DNA of 10,017 bases from an uncultured Clostridia bacterium (GTDB lineage: Bacteria > Bacillota > Clostridia > Oscillospirales > Butyricicoccaceae), in contig CALYTA010000017.1 in the NCBI GenBank assembly GCA_945486175.1, positions 1-10,017 of the forward strand, written 5' to 3'. The notes under the pieces were generated by a model. That model was not told the origin of the DNA. It did not search any database and was given only the letters and a program-made list of their open reading frames with translations. Every line of letters starts with the position of its first letter. Position 1 is the stretch's first letter. This document shows, piece by piece, positions 6,126 through 10,017 of this stretch. The translations under genes were made by a program, and so were the position numbers.

Positions 6126-8210
6126 ATGGAAAATTACATTGGACAGACGCTCGGGGGCCGTTATGAGGTCCGCGAGGTGATCGGAACGGGCGGTATGGCG
6201 ATCGTCTACAAGGCATACTGCACCGTTCTGAATCGATATGTTGCCATTAAGGTTCTCAAGGAAGAGTACGCGTCGGATGACGAGTTCCGCAAGCGCTTCT
6301 ATAACGAGGCGCAGGCGGTTGCCAAGCTGTCGCAGAACAACATCGTATCCATTTACGATGTATGTCAGGACGGCGACGGCCCGGAATACATCGTCATGGA
6401 GCTGTGCGAGGGCGTCACGCTCAAGGATTACCTGCGCAAGAAGCACCATCTCACCTGGCAGGAGACCCTGTTCTTCGCGCAGCAGGTGGCACGCGCACTG
6501 GATCATGCGCACAGCCGCGGTATCATCCATCAGGATATCAAGCCGCAGAACATCATGCTGCTGCGCGACGGCACGGCAAAGGTGATGGATTTCGGCATTG
6601 CGAGCTTCGCAAACAATCAGGAGACGCGCAAGGTGTCCTCTGAGGCGATCGGTTCGGTGCACTATATCTCGCCGGAGCAGGCAAAGGGCATCACGGCGGA
6701 TTTCCGCACCGACCTGTATTCGCTTGGCGTTGTCATGTATGAGATGCTGACCGGCACGCTGCCGTTCCGCGGCGACACTGCGGTTGCAGTTGTCATGCAG
6801 CACCTGAACACGGTTCCGCCGGTTCCGAGCTCCATTGTGCCGGAGATTCCGAAGGCGATGGACGAAATCGTCATGCATGCGATGTGCGCCAATGCCAGCC
6901 AGCGTTACAGCTCCGCTCTGGATATGTACCGCGATATGGAGCGCCTGCGCACCAATCCGAATCTGGTTCTCAATTATTCCGGCCGTAACAGCGATCTGGA
7001 CGCGACACGCACGATCCGCTATGACGATGAGGATGCGACGCAGCTGCTCCGCGCGGTGGACAATGAGCAGGCCACGCAGTATGTGCCGCGCCCGCAGCAG
7101 GAGATGCCTGCACAGCAGCGCCGCGTTTATCAGCCGGTCAACGATGTGGACGACGAATATGAACAGGAAGAACCGGTTCATGAGGTAAAGCGCGTCAGAA
7201 CGAAAAAGAAGAAGGGCAACGGCGGCAAGATTGTCGTTGGTGTCGTTATCGTCGCTCTGCTTGCGGCGATTGCCTATATGGCTTCCGGCCTGCTGGGCGA
7301 AGGCAAGGAAATGGTCGAGGTTCCGAATTTCATCTCGCTCAACTATGAGGAAGATGTCCGCAACAACAGCGAATATGATGCATTCCACTTCAGCGTAAAA
7401 ACGCGCAAGGATTCGTCCGGCGACTATGAAGACGGTGAAATCGTGGACCAGAACCCGCTGGAGGGTGAGCAGGTCGAGGAAGGCTCGACCATTACGCTGA
7501 CTGTCATTGCTGTCGAAGAGGATGACAGCGAGGAGCTGGTCAAGGTTCCGTCGGTCATTGGCAAGACCTTTGAAGATGCACAGAGTGCCCTGCGCGCGCG
7601 CGGACTGTCCGCAAGCCGCAAGGAGGAAAGCTCGGAGACGGTTCAGGCAGGCTATGTCATCAGCACTGACCCGGAGCCGGGCGAAGAGGTTGCCACCGGT
7701 TCGACAGTCACGGTTATCGTGTCTTCCGGTCCGGCAAACACAAACAAAAAGGTACCTGACCTGACCGGCATGACGCAGAGTGCGGCGAAGTCGCTGCTCG
7801 AGTCGATGGGCCTCAAGCTCGGTGAGGTCAAGCAGGAGGAAAGCGATAAGCCGGAGGGAACTGTCATCGGGCAGACGGTTGCTTCGGGCACGGAAGTCGC
7901 GGAAGGCACCAGCGTTGGCATTACCATTGCCAAGGCAAAGGGTGACAACGGCGGCAATGGAGACAATGGTGGAGATGGAGGTTCCGGAACCTCTGTCTCC
8001 GTCACCAATTCATCGGTTACGGTAACCCTTCCGTCCAATCACAAGGATTGCCAGGTTACCATAAGCGTGGACGGAAGCCAGCTTTATAACCATACTGTTC
8101 GTGAGGGTAACCCGACCGCCACCTGTAAGCTGTCATACAGCGGCACACACCGTATTGTTGTCACCGTCGACGGTGCCACGGTTTACGACAAGGACTATAA
8201 TTTCGGCTGA
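6126..8210 (+). CDS. prkC: PASTA-domain membrane Ser/Thr protein kinase (PrkC/Stk1/PknB family)
   Basis: This is a transmembrane Hanks-type kinase whose extracellular PASTA repeats bind peptidoglycan fragments or lipid II in known homologues, controlling cell-wall metabolism, division and germination. The protein is 694 residues. The kinase domain (about 13-280) shows the glycine loop GTGGMA (20-25), Lys42 in VAIKV, the catalytic loop HQDIKPQN (135-142), DFG (155-157) and the activation segment ending GSVHYISPEQAKG. The usual HRD Arg is Gln136. A charged linker and Lys/Arg-rich stop-transfer segment precede one membrane helix (about 369-390). Outside are three PASTA repeats (about 397-466, 472-536, 541-605), a Gly/Asn/Asp linker (606-621) and a C-terminal beta-rich domain (about 624-694) with Cys642 and Cys667, resembling the Ig-like ending of S. 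aureus Stk1. The stop shares one base with the rsgA start. Confidence 0.96.
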   Translation: MENYIGQTLGGRYEVREVIGTGGMAIVYKAYCTVLNRYVAIKVLKEEYASDDEFRKRFYNEAQAVAKLSQNNIVSIYDVCQDGDGPEYIVMELCEGVTLKDYLRKKHHLTWQETLFFAQQVARALDHAHSRGIIHQDIKPQNIMLLRDGTAKVMDFGIASFANNQETRKVSSEAIGSVHYISPEQAKGITADFRTDLYSLGVVMYEMLTGTLPFRGDTAVAVVMQHLNTVPPVPSSIVPEIPKAMDEIVMHAMCANASQRYSSALDMYRDMERLRTNPNLVLNYSGRNSDLDATRTIRYDDEDATQLLRAVDNEQATQYVPRPQQEMPAQQRRVYQPVNDVDDEYEQEEPVHEVKRVRTKKKKGNGGKIVVGVVIVALLAAIAYMASGLLGEGKEMVEVPNFISLNYEEDVRNNSEYDAFHFSVKTRKDSSGDYEDGEIVDQNPLEGEQVEEGSTITLTVIAVEEDDSEELVKVPSVIGKTFEDAQSALRARGLSASRKEESSETVQAGYVISTDPEPGEEVATGSTVTVIVSSGPANTNKKVPDLTGMTQSAAKSLLESMGLKLGEVKQEESDKPEGTVIGQTVASGTEVAEGTSVGITIAKAKGDNGGNGDNGGDGGSGTSVSVTNSSVTVTLPSNHKDCQVTISVDGSQLYNHTVREGNPTATCKLSYSGTHRIVVTVDGATVYDKDYNFG
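7941..7988 (+). repeat. Gly/Asn/Asp-rich linker coding repeat in prkC
   Basis: Imperfect tandem copies of a short unit encoding G-D-N-G-G (KGDNGGNGDNGGDGGSG, residues 605-621) join PASTA repeat 3 to the C-terminal domain. Such runs often vary in copy number between strains, and here the stretch flows into a large inverted repeat. Confidence 0.7.
7967..8004 (+). repeat. Long near-perfect inverted repeat (RNA hairpin) inside prkC
   Basis: GGAGATGGAGGTTCC (7971-7985) faces GGAACCTCTGTCTCC (7986-8000), with 7967-7970 and 8001-8004 also pairing. That makes 19 consecutive pairs counting four G-U wobbles, or 17 with the central CCGG as the loop. The centre is a perfect 16-bp palindrome (7978-7993). 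It lies exactly where the flexible linker meets the C-terminal domain. No U-run follows, so it is not an obvious terminator. Confidence 0.85.
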
Positions 8211-9097
8211 TGATGACACAAAAAGGTATTATTCTCAAAGGGATCGGCGGATTTTATTATGTCCGCACGGATTCCGGTGTCATTGAATGCAAGGCACGAG
8301 GCAGGTTCCGCAAGGCGGCGGAAAAGCCGGTTATCGGCGACCGGGTCACCATTGAAATACAGGACGACGGCACGGGCTATATGATGTCCATTGAGCCGCG
8401 CAAAAACCAGCTGCTGCGTCCGGCGGTTGCCAATGTCGACCAGCTGGTTGTGGTGTGCAGTGCCGCTCCGCCGAAGACGGAACCGCTGCTCATCGACAAG
8501 GTGACGGCAATTGCCGCACACAAGGGCATTGACACCCTGATTGTCATCAACAAGTGTGATCTTGACCGCGGCGACCGGCTGTATCAGATTTACACACAGG
8601 CGGGCTTTTCCGTTTTCCGCGTCAGTGCGGAGACGGGCGAGGGGATTGACGCGCTGCGCGCTGCGCTGGCGGGAAAGATTTCCGCATTTGCGGGAAATTC
8701 CGGTGTCGGAAAATCCAGCCTGCTCAACTGCATCGATCCGGAATTCCACATGAAAACGGGAACAATCAGCCCCAAGACCGAGCGCGGACGCCATACCACG
8801 CGGCATGTGGAGCTGGTCGAGCTGCCGGGCGGCGGCTGCATTGCGGATACACCGGGCTTTTCGGCATTTGACACGGAAAAGATGGATTTGATCCGCAAAG
8901 ACGATTTGCAGTATGCATTCCCTGAATTTGAGCCGTATATCAACCAGTGCCGCTTTACCGGCTGTGCACATGTCAAGGAAAAGGGCTGTGCCATCCGTGC
9001 GGCGGTAGAGGAAGGCAAAATTCCGCGTGAGCGCCATGAAAGCTATTGCAAGCTGTACGAAAGCGTAAAAAATCTCAAGGAGTGGGAGCTCAAGTGA
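8210..9097 (+). CDS. rsgA: Ribosome small-subunit-dependent GTPase RsgA (CpgA/YloQ)
   Basis: RsgA is a circularly permuted GTPase that assists late 30S subunit maturation. The protein is 295 residues, normal length. An N-terminal OB-fold covers about 1-75. The GTPase motifs appear in the permuted order G4-G5-G1-G2-G3: NKCD (114-117), SAETGEG, the P-loop GNSGVGKSS (162-170), a switch-I segment with RGRHTTRHVEL, and DTPG (213-216). The C-terminal zinc domain uses Cys247, Cys252, His254 and Cys260. Adjacent ATGs at 8210 and 8213 are both possible starts; the first overlaps the prkC stop (TGATG) by one base. There is no clear Shine-Dalgarno at good spacing, so translation probably depends on ribosomes finishing prkC. 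B. subtilis PrkC phosphorylates the orthologue CpgA, making this neighbourhood functionally coherent. Confidence 0.97.
   Translation: MMTQKGIILKGIGGFYYVRTDSGVIECKARGRFRKAAEKPVIGDRVTIEIQDDGTGYMMSIEPRKNQLLRPAVANVDQLVVVCSAAPPKTEPLLIDKVTAIAAHKGIDTLIVINKCDLDRGDRLYQIYTQAGFSVFRVSAETGEGIDALRAALAGKISAFAGNSGVGKSSLLNCIDPEFHMKTGTISPKTERGRHTTRHVELVELPGGGCIADTPGFSAFDTEKMDLIRKDDLQYAFPEFEPYINQCRFTGCAHVKEKGCAIRAAVEEGKIPRERHESYCKLYESVKNLKEWELK
9077..9088 (+). promoter_or_regulatory. Ribosome binding site for thiN within rsgA
   Basis: Two overlapping purine-rich cores, AAGGAG (9077-9082) and GGGAG (9084-9088), precede the GTG at 9094. They encode the last residues of RsgA and support the GTG start rather than the upstream in-frame ATG at 9046, which would add unrelated residues. 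Confidence 0.6.
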
Positions 9098-9717
9098 AGA
9101 CATTGATTCTGGCCTCCGCCCCTGAGACGGAATATGATTACGTCAGGCAGCTGGCACAGCAGGCGGAGTATATCATCTGTGCAGATGGCGGCATGCGGCA
9201 CGCAGCGGCATGCGGCATTCAGCCGGATCTGGTGATCGGCGATTTCGATTCGGGCACGCGCCCGGACGGCGTCGAGGTGATTGCGCTCAAGCCGGAAAAG
9301 GATGACAGCGACCTGATGTGCTGTACAAAGGAGGCCATCCGGCGCGGCGCGGACGACATCACATATGCATGTGCGTCCGGCGGGCGCATTGACCATTTCC
9401 TGTGCAACCTGTCGCTGCTGGAATATTTGCATGGCTGCGGTGTGCGCGGCATGCTGTGTGACAGCCGCAACCGCGTGACATTCCATCCGGGCGGTGAGCT
9501 GCAATATCGGGCAAATGCGGCGTATCCATATGTCGGCATCATTCCGCTCGATGCAGAACTGGCCGGTGTGACGCTGCGCGGGCTGAAATATCCCCTCACA
9601 GATGCAACGGTTTCGCGCGCACAGATTATCACAATATCCAACGAGCCGGCAGCGCCGGCGTATACGATTTCCGTCCGCAAGGGGCGCTCGCTGGTAATTG
9701 AAAGCAAGGATAGATAA
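9094..9717 (+). CDS. thiN: Thiamine pyrophosphokinase (thiamine diphosphokinase)
   Basis: The enzyme transfers pyrophosphate from ATP to thiamine, making the cofactor thiamine diphosphate. With the GTG start the protein is 207 residues, the usual length. Motifs of the catalytic domain are CADGG, PDLVIGDFDS, an EKDDSDL segment and GGRIDH; the C-terminal thiamine-binding domain ends in SNEP, then SVRKGRSLVIES. In the family EKDDSDL is more often DDTD followed by Thr, so Ser is a conservative change. The start overlaps the rsgA stop by four bases (GTGA). In B. subtilis rpe lies between rsgA and thiN; here it is missing from that place. A 24-base gap without a terminator leads to the next gene. 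Confidence 0.95.
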   Translation: MKTLILASAPETEYDYVRQLAQQAEYIICADGGMRHAAACGIQPDLVIGDFDSGTRPDGVEVIALKPEKDDSDLMCCTKEAIRRGADDITYACASGGRIDHFLCNLSLLEYLHGCGVRGMLCDSRNRVTFHPGGELQYRANAAYPYVGIIPLDAELAGVTLRGLKYPLTDATVSRAQIITISNEPAAPAYTISVRKGRSLVIESKDR

Positions 9718-9728
9718 AACAGATGAAT

Positions 9729-9733
9729 GGAGG
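9729..9733 (+). promoter_or_regulatory. Ribosome binding site deciding the TSCPD-protein start
   Basis: GGAGG lies eight bases before the ATG at 9742. The in-frame ATG at 9727 overlaps this site and would put it inside the gene, so the start is set at 9742. Confidence 0.75.
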
Positions 9734-9741
9734 ATTTTGAA

Positions 9742-9984
9742 ATGAACGTATATAAGACCAGAGGCACTTGTTCCAGAGAAATTCGCTACAGTGTAAAAGA
9801 CGGCATTGTTGAAAATATTGAGGTTGTCGGCGGCTGTGCGGGCAACCTGTCAGGTATCTGCCGCCTGATTAAGGGTATGCCGGTGGAGCAGGTCATCAAG
9901 GCCTTCAAGGGCGTCGACTGCGGCGGCCGCGGCACTTCCTGCCCGGACCAGATTGCACAGGCACTGGAGCAGGCAGAGCAGTAA
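9742..9984 (+). CDS. TSCPD-domain small Cys-rich protein (TIGR03905-like), function unknown
   Basis: This is an 80-residue protein made up almost entirely of a TSCPD domain. Cysteines are at 10, 32, 40, 60 and 67, in the contexts GTCS, GGCAGN, GICRL, VDCGGRGTSC; the name-giving TSCPD motif is at 65-69. Four of the five cysteines could bind a metal ion; TSCPD domains also occur as zinc-binding ends of some class II ribonucleotide reductases. Stand-alone members are common in anaerobic Firmicutes and Bacteroidetes, but no function is established that I know of. It sits 24 bases after thiN with its own good ribosome site, so it may belong to the same transcript. The 33 bases after its stop hold no visible gene or terminator. 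Confidence 0.88.
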   Translation: MNVYKTRGTCSREIRYSVKDGIVENIEVVGGCAGNLSGICRLIKGMPVEQVIKAFKGVDCGGRGTSCPDQIAQALEQAEQ

Positions 9985-10017
9985 TTCATTCCGGAAGATA
10001 CAGAGCTGTCCATTGGC

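Noticed and set aside
6054..7388. Long minus-strand open frame (444 codons) opposite prkC
   Set aside because: It is the mirror of a GC-rich gene with low stop frequency on the other strand; its composition (runs of His, Arg, Ala, Leu) and lack of motifs are typical of a shadow frame.
8015..8112. Repeated GGTTAC/GGTAACC motifs (8015-8027, 8054-8060, 8106-8112) in the prkC end
   Set aside because: Most come from Val-Thr codons (GTT ACG, GTA ACC) in a beta-rich domain; spacing is irregular and stems would be short.
1..10017. Mobile element, defence island, CRISPR or toxin-antitoxin system
   Set aside because: Every gene is a recognisable housekeeping or conserved Clostridia gene, all in one direction, without transposase, integrase, direct terminal repeats or spaced repeats.

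Overview
All ten genes in this window lie on the + strand and are packed almost without gaps. It reads as one long housekeeping operon from a moderately GC-rich Firmicute, most likely a gut-type Clostridia (Oscillospiraceae/Butyricicoccaceae-like). That placement is inferred from gene order, strong AGGAGG-type ribosome sites, GTG starts and protein style; no rRNA or other marker is present.

Layout: 3' end of priA (1-692), def (751-1236), fmt (1233-2168), a YugP-type membrane zinc peptidase (2194-2922), rsmB (2915-4345), rlmN (4332-5378), prpC/stp PP2C phosphatase (5383-6114), prkC PASTA Ser/Thr kinase (6126-8210), rsgA (8210-9097), thiN (9094-9717) and a small TSCPD-domain protein (9742-9984). 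The order priA-def-fmt-rsmB-rlmN-prpC-prkC-rsgA-thiN is the classical one known from Bacillus subtilis. Here the zinc peptidase sits between fmt and rsmB, and rpe, which lies between rsgA and thiN in B. subtilis, is absent from that place. The largest non-coding gap is 58 nt (693-750). No terminator, tRNA, rRNA, CRISPR array or mobile element is visible.

The genes fall into three linked jobs. Def and Fmt are the two ends of the formyl-methionine cycle. RsmB, RlmN and RsgA modify or mature ribosomal RNA and the 30S subunit. PrpC and PrkC are the opposing phosphatase and kinase that read cell-wall state through extracellular PASTA domains; B. subtilis PrkC is known to phosphorylate the RsgA orthologue CpgA. 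ThiN supplies thiamine diphosphate, and the TSCPD protein is of unknown function. Many junctions overlap (ATGA, TGATG, GTGA), so translational coupling is likely, and several protein C-termini are written in codons that also form the next gene's ribosome binding site.

I do not see a new multi-gene system. The parts worth a second look are local: (1) the 3' end of rsmB, where GC content falls sharply and then rises, the protein gains a 34-residue low-complexity tail, and the same DNA holds a candidate promoter plus nested inverted repeats just before the rlmN ribosome site; (2) a long, nearly perfect RNA hairpin inside prkC exactly where the Gly/Asn/Asp linker meets the C-terminal domain; (3) the HQD (non-RD) catalytic loop of the kinase.
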